DNA of 64,000 nucleotides from Streptomyces fumigatiscleroticus. GTDB taxonomy: Bacteria > Actinomycetota > Actinomycetes > Streptomycetales > Streptomycetaceae. The stretch is taken from NCBI RefSeq assembly GCF_014647975.1, contig NZ_BMQF01000010.1:186001-250000 (forward strand), in the 5' to 3' direction. The position numbers and the translations under genes were made by a program. How positions within the stretch are numbered: the first letter of the stretch is position 1; each line of letters begins with the position of its first letter. Under the pieces are notes generated by a model. The model saw only the letters and a program-made list of their open reading frames with translations. It was not told where the DNA came from and did no database searches. Shown here one piece after another: positions 1 to 7,661 of this stretch.

Positions 1-747
1 GAGCACCTGGGCCGCGGCGGCGGACTCCTCGGACACGGTGACGGAGGCGCTGGGCTCCTCGGCCGGCTTCCTGCCGGCCGTGGCGGAGGGCTTCGTCGTC
101 TTCGGCTTCTTGCTCGGGGTGGCCTTCGGCTTCTTCGCCGGCGCCGACGGTGTCGCGCTCGGCGTGGCCGACGACGCGGAGGGGGAGGGCGTGGGCGAGG
201 CGGAGCGTCCGGGCCGGCGGCTCGTGGCGGTGTCGTCACGGCTCTCGGCGCTGCCGGAGGTGCCGCCCTGCCCGGTCGGGGCGTTGGTCGGCGCGTTCGA
301 GGCCTGCACCTTGTCGCCGCTGCCACCGCCGAGCGTGTAGGTGTCACCGCCGGGCAGCACGCCCGTGGTCACCGCGATCGTGCCGATGGCGACCGCCGCC
401 GAGACCCCGAGCAGGCCGGTACGCACGGGGGTCGCGGCCTTCTTCTTCCGGCGCCGGTGCGAGCCCGCGCGCCGGGCGCCGTCGCCGGGCGCGAAACCGT
501 CGGCGGCGAACACCGCGGTGTCGTCCCCGGTCCGCGCACGGTCGTCATCGGTCGCGAACAGATACGCCTCGCTCCTGGCGCGGGCCTCGGCGTAGCCCTC
601 CGGGTGCAGATACGGGGCCGTACCCGTAGCCGATCCGTTCCCCGGGTACGAGTCCATCGGGCCGCGGCCGCCCGGGTAGGAGCCGTCCGTCTGCGCGGCG
701 CGGCCCGTGGCGGCGCGGCCGGCGTCGGAGCGTCGGTGGCGTCCCAT
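1..747 (-). CDS. Probable CAP-domain surface protein, N-terminal part only
   Basis: The gene starts at an ATG at 747, preceded by a GGAAGG ribosome site, and runs off the left edge, so only the first 249 residues are visible. They comprise an Arg/Gly-rich cytoplasmic segment, a basic RRRKKK stretch, one hydrophobic segment (about residues 97-117, beginning VRTGLLGVSAAVA), then a long Ser/Pro/Thr/Lys-rich linker typical of proteins crossing the peptidoglycan. In Streptomyces the protein upstream of acylphosphatase has this architecture followed by a CAP/SCP domain. That domain would lie outside the window, so the family call is recalled homology, not something visible here. It is divergent from acyP. 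Confidence 0.6.
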   Translation of the reverse strand, partial: MGRHRRSDAGRAATGRAAQTDGSYPGGRGPMDSYPGNGSATGTAPYLHPEGYAEARARSEAYLFATDDDRARTGDDTAVFAADGFAPGDGARRAGSHRRRKKKAATPVRTGLLGVSAAVAIGTIAVTTGVLPGGDTYTLGGGSGDKVQASNAPTNAPTGQGGTSGSAESRDDTATSRRPGRSASPTPSPSASSATPSATPSAPAKKPKATPSKKPKTTKPSATAGRKPAEEPSASVTVSEESAAAAQVL

Positions 748-914
748 GTCCTGGCCTTCCTCGTCCTTGCGGTCGACTCGCCCTGCTGAGCAAGATCAAC
801 ACAAAACTCACACGATCGAGTGGGTTTCATATGAGATTCATTGCGTCGGGACGGTACCGCATGGCGCCGGAGGAGGAAGTGTCCGATGAGACTTCGGCCC
901 GTTAGATTGCCGCC

Positions 915-1196
915 ATGAACGAGGAAGTACGCATGATCGCCTGGGTGCGCGGACGCGTCCAGGGAGTGGGTTTCCGCTGGTTCACGCGGGCCAGGGCCCT
1001 GGAGATCGGCGGTCTGAGTGGTTTTGCTCTCAATTTGGGCGACGGACGGGTCCAGGTGGTCGCGGAGGGCCCGCGAGAGCGCTGCCAGGGTCTCCTCGAC
1101 TGGCTCCAGGGCGACGACACGCCCGGCCGCGTGGACGGCGTGACAGAGATCTGGGACACACCCCGCGGGGGCTACGAGGGCTTCGCGATCCGCTGA
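915..1196 (+). CDS. acyP: Acylphosphatase
   Basis: Small cytosolic enzyme (93 aa, the normal family length) that hydrolyses the carboxyl-phosphate bond of acylphosphates such as acetyl- or 1,3-bisphosphoglycerate-type substrates. The signature GRVQGVGFRWF places the phosphate-binding Arg at R21, and GFALNLGDG places the catalytic Asn at N40; both are present. No Shine-Dalgarno sequence precedes the ATG. Instead a TAGATT hexamer at 903-908 would put the transcript start on or next to the ATG, so the mRNA is probably leaderless. It lies upstream of smc, as in other Streptomyces; its link to chromosome biology, if any, is unknown. Confidence 0.93.
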   Translation: MNEEVRMIAWVRGRVQGVGFRWFTRARALEIGGLSGFALNLGDGRVQVVAEGPRERCQGLLDWLQGDDTPGRVDGVTEIWDTPRGGYEGFAIR

Positions 1197-1576
1197 CCGC
1201 CGCCCGGACCCAGCGCCCGCCACCGGCCGCCGGCCCGCCCCCCGGAACCGCCTCGGCACAGAAATGTCCTGGTGATTGCCAAGAATCACTTGTCGTGGCA
1301 GTCTCCACAGGCAAAGATGATCGCCACGCCCCGAGGGGCCCGCAGAAGTCGCAGCGCCGCCGCGTGAAGGCCGCGCGCGCCCGGGTCGCCCTCAATACGG
1401 GGCGTGATCGTGTTGACCGTCAAACTTTTTGGTGAGACGCTGAAAGCCCCGCGCACCTTAGCTGTTTGGCATGGATGAACGGCAGCAAGAACTGAAAAGT
1501 GCCAAGCACCGCGGGTGCGAATCCCTCACGACCCACACCGCATCGGTCGGTCACTCATTGTGGAGGACCATCCATC
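1197..1576 (+). other. Intergenic region and probable leader of the small coiled-coil gene
   Basis: About 380 bases without a supported gene. The second half is unusually low in GC for this genome. It contains an 11-bp palindrome TTGACCGTCAA (1413-1423) that also reads as a -35-like TTGACC, and a small hairpin GCACC-GCG-GGTGC (1506-1518). A GGAGG ribosome site (1562-1566) serves the ATG at 1577. I could not place a convincing -10 element. The low GC and hairpin suggest a transcribed 5' leader, but I match it to no known riboswitch. Confidence 0.35.
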
Positions 1577-1780
1577 ATGGCAAAGGCGCTTCTCGGTTAC
1601 GTCGGCGGCTCCGACCCTCGACTCCTCGCCGAGATGCGACGGCTCCAGCAGCGCGTCCAGGACCTGGAATCCGAGCTCGTACGCATCCAGGCGGAGAACG
1701 ACGCGCTGACGGCTGCCGCTTCTCACGACAGGATCATGGAGAGCGTTGACGCACACCAGGCGGAGCCTGCGCTCACCTGA
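1577..1780 (+). CDS. Small conserved coiled-coil protein of unknown function
   Basis: A 67-residue protein with GGAGG at 1562-1566, 10 nt before the ATG. The N-terminus begins MAKALLGYVGG. Residues about 14-46 form a charged amphipathic heptad region (LLAEMRRLQQRVQDLESELV and onward) predicting a short coiled coil; no membrane segment or cysteine is present. I recognise it as a small protein conserved in Streptomyces at this place between acyP and smc, but I know no function for it. Sitting directly upstream of smc, a chromosome-associated role is conceivable but is only positional inference. Confidence 0.75.
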   Translation: MAKALLGYVGGSDPRLLAEMRRLQQRVQDLESELVRIQAENDALTAAASHDRIMESVDAHQAEPALT

Positions 1781-1991
1781 TCACTGCACCGCTTCACGAC
1801 AGCGCTGGCAGTGGTTGGGCCGCCCGTACAACCGCTCAGTTGTCAGAGTTGCAAGGGACGCTTCGGCGTCCCTTCTTTCTTGCCCCCGCGCATCCTTTCA
1901 CTCTCTTTAACGTCTGGTGTGCCCTGCGCGTTCACCGCCGAAACCGCGGGTTCATGGAGTGGGCACAACCCGGCAGGTAGAGTCCAACGGC

Positions 1992-4900
1992 GTGCACCTC
2001 AAGGCCCTGACCCTCCGCGGGTTCAAATCGTTCGCATCGGCGACCACGCTCCGGTTCGAGCCGGGAATCACCTGCGTGGTCGGTCCGAACGGCTCGGGCA
2101 AGTCCAATGTCGTGGACGCGCTCAGCTGGGTCATGGGCGAGCAGGGCGCCAAATCGCTGCGCGGCGGCAAGATGGAGGACGTCATCTTCGCCGGCACCAC
2201 CGGCCGCCCTCCGCTGGGCCGCGCCGAGGTGTCCCTGACCATCGACAACTCCGACGGCGCTCTCCCCATCGAGTACGCCGAGGTCACCATCACGCGGATC
2301 ATGTTCCGCAACGGCGGCAGCGAGTACCAGATCAACGGCGACACCTGCCGGCTGCTCGACATCCAGGAGCTGCTGTCCGACTCCGGCATCGGCCGTGAGA
2401 TGCATGTCATCGTCGGACAGGGCCAGCTCGACTCCGTCCTGCACGCCGACCCCATGGGCCGCCGCGCCTTCATCGAGGAGGCCGCCGGCGTCCTCAAGCA
2501 CCGCAAGCGCAAGGAGAAGGCGCTGCGCAAGCTGGACGCGATGCAGGCCAACCTCGCGCGCGTGCAGGACCTGACCGACGAGCTCCGCCGCCAGCTCAAG
2601 CCGCTCGGCCGTCAGGCCGCCGTCGCCCGCCGGGCCGCCGTCATCCAGGCCGACCTGCGCGACGCACGCCTCAGGCTGCTCGCCGACGACCTCGTCCGTC
2701 TGCGGGAGGCGCTCCAGGCCGAGGTCGCCGACGAGGCCGCCCTGAAGGAACGCAAGGAGGCCGCGGAGCGGGAGCTGAGCAAGGCGCTGAAGCGCGAGGC
2801 CCTGCTGGAGGACGAGGTGCGCCGGCTCGCTCCGCGTCTCCAGCGCGCCCAGCAGACCTGGTACGAGCTCTCCCAGCTCGCCGAGCGGGTGCGGGGCACG
2901 ATCTCGCTGGCCGACGCGCGCGTGAAGAGCGCCACCTCCGCACCCCCCGAGGAGCGCCGGGGCCGCGATCCGGAGGACCTGGAACGCGAGGCCGCCCGGG
3001 TCCGCGAGCAGGAGGCCGAACTGGAGGCGGCGCTGGAGGCCGCCCAGCGCGCGCTGGAGGACACGGTCGCCCACCGGGCCGAACTGGAGCGCGAACTCCA
3101 CGCGGAGGAACGGCGGTTGAAGGACGCGGCCCGCGCCATCGCCGACCGCCGCGAGGGGCTGGCCCGGCTGAACGGGCAGGTGGGCGCGGCCCGTTCCCGC
3201 GCGGCCGCCGCACAGGCCGAGATCGAGCGGCTGGCCGCCGCCCGGGACGAGGCCCAGGAGCGGGCCGTCCGGGCCCAGGAGGAGTACGAGGCCTTGAAGG
3301 CCGAGGTCGACGGCCTCGACGCCGGCGACCGGGAACTCGCCGAGCGGCACGAGGCGGCCAAGCGGGAGCTGGCCGAGGCGGAGGCTGCGGCGACGGCGGC
3401 GCGCGAGGCGGCCACCGCGGCGGAGCGCAGGCGGGCCGCGACCCAGGCCCGGCACGAGGCCCTGGCGACGGGCCTGCGCCGCAAGGACGGCACCGGGGCG
3501 CTGCTCGCGGCGAAGGACCGGCTCGCCGGTCTGCTGGGCCCCGCCGCCGAACTGCTGACCGTGGCACCCGGGCACGAGGCCGCCCTGGCCGCCGCGTTCG
3601 GCGCCGCGGCGGACGCCGTCGCCGTGTCGACGCCGACGGCCGCGGCCGACGCCATCCGGCTGCTGCGCAAGCAGGACGCGGGCCGGGCCGCCCTGCTGCT
3701 GGCCGGCGCCCCCGACGACGTACCTCACGAGCCGCGCGCCGACGGGCCGCCGTACGCCGCCGACCTGGTCCGCGGGCCCGCGGAACTGCTGCCCGCCGTG
3801 CGGCGGCTGCTGCGCGGCATCGTTGTCGTCGGCACCCTGGAGGACGCCGAGGACCTCGTGTACGCGCGGCCGGAGCTGACCGCCGTCACCACCGAGGGCG
3901 ACCTGCTCGGCGCGCACTTCGCGCAGGGCGGGTCGGCCGGGGCTCCCAGCCTCATCGAGGTGCAGGCCTCCGTGGACGAGGCCGCCGCCGAGCTGGCGGA
4001 GCTCGCCGTACGGTGCGAGGAGCTGGCCGAGGAGCAGCGGGCCGCGGACGGGCGGCGCCGGGAGTGCGCGGCGCGCGTGGAGGAGCTGGGGGAGCGGCGC
4101 CGGGCCGCCGACCGGGAGAAGTCGGCCGTGGCGCAGCAGCTCGGGCGGCTCGCGGGCCAGGCGCGTGGCGCCGCGGGCGAGGCGGAGCGCTCCGCCGCCG
4201 CCGCGGCCCGGGCGCAGGAGGCGCTGGACAAGGCCCTGGAGGAGGCCGAGGAGCTCGCCGAGCGGCTCGCGGTCGCCGAGGAGATGCCGGTCGAGGAGGA
4301 ACCCGACACCTTCGTGCGGGACCGGCTCGCCGCCGACGGCGCCAACGCCCGCCAGACCGAGATGGAGGCGCGTCTCCAGGTCCGTACGCACGAGGAACGG
4401 GTCAGGTCACTGGCGGGACGGGCCGACTCGCTGGACCGGGCCGCCCGCGCGGAACGCGAGGCACGCGCGCGTGCCGAACAGCGGCGGGCCCGGCTGCGGC
4501 ACGAGGCGGCCGTCGCCGGTGCCGTCGCCTCCGGCGCGCGCCAGCTGCTCGCGCACGTGGAGATCTCCCTCGCCCGTGCCGACGAGGAGCGCACCGCGGC
4601 CGAGGCCGCCAAGGCGCGGCGCGAGCAGGAGCTGGCCGCGGCCCGCACCCAGGGCCGCGACCTCAAGGCCGAACTCGACAAACTGACGGATTCGGTTCAT
4701 CGCGGCGAGGTACTCGGTGCCGAGAAACGGCTGCGGATCGAGCAGCTGGAGACCAAGGCACTGGAGGAGCTCGGTGTGGAACCCGCGGGGCTCGTGGCCG
4801 AGTACGGTCCGGGCCGACTGGTGCCGCCCTCGCCCCCCGCCGAGGGTGAGGAGCTGCCGGATGATCCGGAGCACCCGCGCAATCGGCCGAGGCCGTTCGT

Positions 4901-5546
4901 CCGGGCCGAGCAGGAGAAGCGGCTCCGGGCGGCCGAGCGGGCGTACCAGCAGCTCGGCAAGGTCAATCCGCTCGCCCTGGAGGAGTTCGCGGCGCTGGAG
5001 GAGCGCCACAAGTTCCTCGGCGAGCAGCTGGAGGACCTCAAGAAGACCAGGGCCGACCTGTTGCAGGTCGTCAAGGAGGTCGACGAACGCGTCGAGCAGG
5101 TCTTCACCGAGGCCTACCGGGACACGGCACGCGAGTTCGAAGGCGTGTTCAGCCGGCTCTTCCCGGGCGGCGAGGGACGACTGGTCCTCACCGACCCCGA
5201 CAACATGCTCACCACGGGCGTGGACGTCGAGGCCCGGCCGCCGGGCAAGAAGGTCAAGCGGCTTTCCCTGCTCTCCGGCGGGGAGCGGTCGCTGACCGCC
5301 GTGGCGCTGCTGGTGTCGATCTTCAAGGCACGGCCGAGCCCGTTCTATGTCATGGACGAGGTGGAGGCGGCCCTGGACGACACCAATCTCCAGCGGCTGA
5401 TCCGGATCATGCAGGAGCTCCAGGAGGCCTCGCAGCTGATCGTGATCACGCACCAGAAGCGCACGATGGAGGTCGCCGACGCACTGTATGGCGTGTCCAT
5501 GCAGGGCGACGGTGTGTCGAAGGTCATCTCCCAGCGCCTCCGCTAG
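1992..5546 (+). CDS. smc: Chromosome segregation protein SMC
   Basis: Structural-maintenance-of-chromosomes ATPase, 1184 aa, full length. With ScpA/ScpB it forms the bacterial condensin that compacts and segregates the nucleoid, important in sporulating hyphae. Walker A GPNGSGKS is at residues 31-38. It is followed by a very long Ala/Arg/Glu-rich coiled coil interrupted by a hinge (about residues 500-660), a second coiled coil, then the ABC signature LSGGERSLTA (about 1094) and Walker B FYVMDEVEAALDD (about 1118). I chose GTG 1992 because homologues begin (V/M)HLKALTLRGFKSFASAT; upstream in-frame codons give non-conserved sequence. TAGAGT at 1978-1983 lies about 8 nt before the GTG, suggesting a leaderless message. 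Confidence 0.97.
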   Translation: MHLKALTLRGFKSFASATTLRFEPGITCVVGPNGSGKSNVVDALSWVMGEQGAKSLRGGKMEDVIFAGTTGRPPLGRAEVSLTIDNSDGALPIEYAEVTITRIMFRNGGSEYQINGDTCRLLDIQELLSDSGIGREMHVIVGQGQLDSVLHADPMGRRAFIEEAAGVLKHRKRKEKALRKLDAMQANLARVQDLTDELRRQLKPLGRQAAVARRAAVIQADLRDARLRLLADDLVRLREALQAEVADEAALKERKEAAERELSKALKREALLEDEVRRLAPRLQRAQQTWYELSQLAERVRGTISLADARVKSATSAPPEERRGRDPEDLEREAARVREQEAELEAALEAAQRALEDTVAHRAELERELHAEERRLKDAARAIADRREGLARLNGQVGAARSRAAAAQAEIERLAAARDEAQERAVRAQEEYEALKAEVDGLDAGDRELAERHEAAKRELAEAEAAATAAREAATAAERRRAATQARHEALATGLRRKDGTGALLAAKDRLAGLLGPAAELLTVAPGHEAALAAAFGAAADAVAVSTPTAAADAIRLLRKQDAGRAALLLAGAPDDVPHEPRADGPPYAADLVRGPAELLPAVRRLLRGIVVVGTLEDAEDLVYARPELTAVTTEGDLLGAHFAQGGSAGAPSLIEVQASVDEAAAELAELAVRCEELAEEQRAADGRRRECAARVEELGERRRAADREKSAVAQQLGRLAGQARGAAGEAERSAAAAARAQEALDKALEEAEELAERLAVAEEMPVEEEPDTFVRDRLAADGANARQTEMEARLQVRTHEERVRSLAGRADSLDRAARAEREARARAEQRRARLRHEAAVAGAVASGARQLLAHVEISLARADEERTAAEAAKARREQELAAARTQGRDLKAELDKLTDSVHRGEVLGAEKRLRIEQLETKALEELGVEPAGLVAEYGPGRLVPPSPPAEGEELPDDPEHPRNRPRPFVRAEQEKRLRAAERAYQQLGKVNPLALEEFAALEERHKFLGEQLEDLKKTRADLLQVVKEVDERVEQVFTEAYRDTAREFEGVFSRLFPGGEGRLVLTDPDNMLTTGVDVEARPPGKKVKRLSLLSGGERSLTAVALLVSIFKARPSPFYVMDEVEAALDDTNLQRLIRIMQELQEASQLIVITHQKRTMEVADALYGVSMQGDGVSKVISQRLR

Positions 5547-5590
5547 CGGGCGGCAGGTTCACATCGCCTCCACCTGCCTCTCTTCAAAAC

Positions 5591-5677
5591 TTCAACTCTT
5601 GAACGCGGAGTCGATCGGCCTTGGCGGAAAACTCACACTCGTTGGCCTATTGACTTCGAAACTTGAAGGCATAGTCT
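5591..5677 (+). promoter_or_regulatory. glcP promoter with two operator-like palindromes
   Basis: A perfect inverted repeat TTCAA-CTC-TTGAA lies at 5591-5603. A related imperfect one, CTTCGAAACTTGAAG, lies at 5654-5668. The second sits between a -35-like TTGACT (5650-5655) and a -10-like TAGTCT (5672-5677, 16-nt spacer), where a bound repressor would block RNA polymerase. The region is much lower in GC than its surroundings. glcP expression is known to be glucose-inducible in Streptomyces; the identity of the regulator binding here is not visible. Confidence 0.5.
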
Positions 5678-5771
5678 CTGCAACGTTGCTTTTACCTTCA
5701 GGTACCTACAGGTCACCTCGAAGGGCTCACCCCCACCCCCGGCAGCGTTGCCGGTGGCCCGAGGAGTACAC

Positions 5772-7190
5772 GTGACCAGCACATCGCAGGCACCCCGTTC
5801 CGGAGCCAGAGCGGCTCACCCCGATCATCTCGGGCATGTCATCTTCATCGCGGCGGCAGCCGCGATGGGCGGTTTCCTCTTCGGCTACGACAGCTCCGTC
5901 ATCAACGGCGCCGTCGAGGCCATCCGGGACCGCTACGACATCGGCTCCGCGGCGCTGGCCCAGGTCGTCGCCATCGCGCTGATCGGTTCGGCCATCGGCG
6001 CCGCCACGGCCGGCCGTATCGCCGACCGCATCGGCCGCATCCGCTGCATGCAGATCGCCGCCGTCCTCTTCACCATCAGCGCCGTCGGCTCGGCTCTGCC
6101 CTTCGCGCTGTGGGACCTGGCCTTCTGGCGCATCGTCGGCGGTTTCGCCATCGGTATGGCCTCCGTGATCGGCCCGGCCTACATCGCCGAGGTCGCTCCG
6201 CCCGCCTACCGCGGCCGTCTCGGCTCGTTCCAGCAGGCCGCGATCGTCGTCGGCATCGCGATCTCGCAGCTGGTCAACTGGGGTCTGCTGAACGCCGCCG
6301 GCGGTGACCAGCGCGGCAAGCTGATGGGCCTGGAGGCCTGGCAGGTCATGCTGGGTGTCATGGTCATCCCGGCCGTCCTCTACGGCCTGCTGTCCTTCGC
6401 CATCCCCGAGTCCCCGCGCTTCCTGCTCTCCGTCGGCAAGCGCGACCGCGCCCGGGAGATCCTCCAGGAGGTCGAGGGCAAGAACATCGACCTGAACGCC
6501 CGCGTCGCCGAGATCGAGGCGGGGATGAAGAGCGAGCACAAGTCCACCTTCAAGGACCTGCTCGGCGGTGGCTTCTTCTTCAAGCCGATCGTCTGGATCG
6601 GTATCGGCCTCTCGGTCTTCCAGCAGTTCGTCGGCATCAACGTCGCGTTCTACTACTCCTCGACGCTGTGGCAGTCGGTCGGCGTCGACCCGAGCGACTC
6701 CTTCCTCTACTCCTTCACGACGTCGATCATCAACATCATCGGCACCGTGATCGCCATGATCTTCGTGGACCGCATCGGCCGCAAGCCGCTCGCGATCATC
6801 GGTTCGGTCGGCATGGTGATCGGCCTCGCGCTGGAGGCCTGGGCGTTCTCCTACGACCTGGTCGGCGGCAAGCTGCCGAGCACCCAGGGCTGGGTCGCCC
6901 TGATCGCCGCCCACGTGTTCGTGCTCTTCTTCGCCCTGTCCTGGGGTGTGGTCGTCTGGGTCATGCTCGGCGAGATGTTCCCGAACAAGATCCGTGCCGC
7001 CGCCCTGGGCGTGGCCGCCGCCGCGCAGTGGATCGCCAACTGGGCCATCACCGCGAGCTTCCCGTCGCTGGCCGACTGGAACCTCTCCGTGACCTACGTG
7101 ATCTACACGGTCTTCGCCGCACTCTCCATCCCGTTCGTCCTGAAGTTCGTGAAGGAGACGAAGGGCAAGGCCCTGGAGGAGATGGGCTGA
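5772..7190 (+). CDS. glcP: Glucose permease, MFS sugar porter family
   Basis: Membrane proton symporter of 472 aa that imports glucose; in Streptomyces, GlcP is the main glucose uptake system because the PTS does not serve glucose. Twelve hydrophobic segments are evident. Sugar-porter signatures include GGFLFGYDSSVINGA in TM1, the DRIGR loop motif after TM2, PESPRFL after TM6, QQFVGINVAFYYS in TM7, and a C-terminal KETKGKALEEM. GTG 5772 is preceded by GAGGAG (5761-5766) and gives exactly the length recalled for GlcP1 of S. coelicolor, which lies at the same position after smc. Confidence 0.92.
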   Translation: MTSTSQAPRSGARAAHPDHLGHVIFIAAAAAMGGFLFGYDSSVINGAVEAIRDRYDIGSAALAQVVAIALIGSAIGAATAGRIADRIGRIRCMQIAAVLFTISAVGSALPFALWDLAFWRIVGGFAIGMASVIGPAYIAEVAPPAYRGRLGSFQQAAIVVGIAISQLVNWGLLNAAGGDQRGKLMGLEAWQVMLGVMVIPAVLYGLLSFAIPESPRFLLSVGKRDRAREILQEVEGKNIDLNARVAEIEAGMKSEHKSTFKDLLGGGFFFKPIVWIGIGLSVFQQFVGINVAFYYSSTLWQSVGVDPSDSFLYSFTTSIINIIGTVIAMIFVDRIGRKPLAIIGSVGMVIGLALEAWAFSYDLVGGKLPSTQGWVALIAAHVFVLFFALSWGVVVWVMLGEMFPNKIRAAALGVAAAAQWIANWAITASFPSLADWNLSVTYVIYTVFAALSIPFVLKFVKETKGKALEEMG

Positions 7191-7260
7191 CCGGCCTCTC
7201 CCGCAGACCCGAGGAGAAGGGCCAAGTCCCCGCTGCCCCTCTCCTCGTACCCTGACCGCC

Positions 7261-7292
7261 GCCCCGGCTCGGCCCCTGGCCCGAGCCGGGGC
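7261..7292 (+). terminator. Terminator of glcP
   Basis: Perfect 12-bp stem GCCCCGGCTCGG / CCGAGCCGGGGC with an 8-nt loop, 70 nt after the glcP stop codon. There is no long U tract, as is usual in Streptomyces. Confidence 0.75.
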
Positions 7293-7610
7293 GACGGCGT
7301 TCGTACGGCGACGCCGGTGGAATCACCGGTGCGTGTCGAGACGGAGGGCGGCCTGTTGCCAGTCGGGTGTGGCGGCGCCGTGGAGGGGCGGGGGGAGTGC
7401 GCGACCGGCCATGACGGGTCGCGCAGCCGATGTCCGGAGCTCCGCCGGGGCGCTCGGCGTGTTCATGCCGTCCGAGGCCGGCCTCGTGGCCCAGCGTGCC
7501 GGACGGCGCGCGCCGAGCAGCGCCGTCCGGGCGCGGCCCCGACCATCCGAGAGACGAGAGACGTCACGCCGCGCCGCTCCGGGCGGCACCGTACGCCCCC
7601 GGCAAGAAAA
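7293..7610. other. Intergenic, no supported gene
   Basis: About 320 bases between convergent glcP and the NCS1 permease. Reading frames on both strands are open only because of high GC; none has a ribosome site plus recognisable sequence. Confidence 0.55.
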
Positions 7611-7641
7611 GTCCCTCCGCACCACGCTGGTGCAAAGGGAC
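7611..7641 (-). terminator. Terminator of the NCS1 permease gene
   Basis: Hairpin with an outer stem GTCCCT / AGGGAC and an inner stem GCACCA / TGGTGC around a CGC loop, separated by a CC/AA internal loop. On the minus strand it is followed by TTTTCTT, making a textbook intrinsic terminator. Confidence 0.85.
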
Positions 7642-7661
7642 GGACGTGAACCGGTCGCCGT

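Noticed and set aside
1490..1545. tRNA-like T-arm (GGGTGCGAATCCCT)
   Set aside because: No acceptor stem, D-arm or anticodon arm can be folded around it, and it lies within the leader of the small coiled-coil gene.
1932..4391. Long open frame antisense to smc
   Set aside because: Mirror of the Ala/Arg/Glu-rich coiled-coil coding sequence; no homology and the sense gene is certain.
7323..7625. Possible minus-strand gene of about 100 aa between glcP and the NCS1 permease
   Set aside because: It spans the terminator of the NCS1 gene, has no ribosome site, and its Arg/Pro/Ala composition is typical of chance frames in high-GC DNA.
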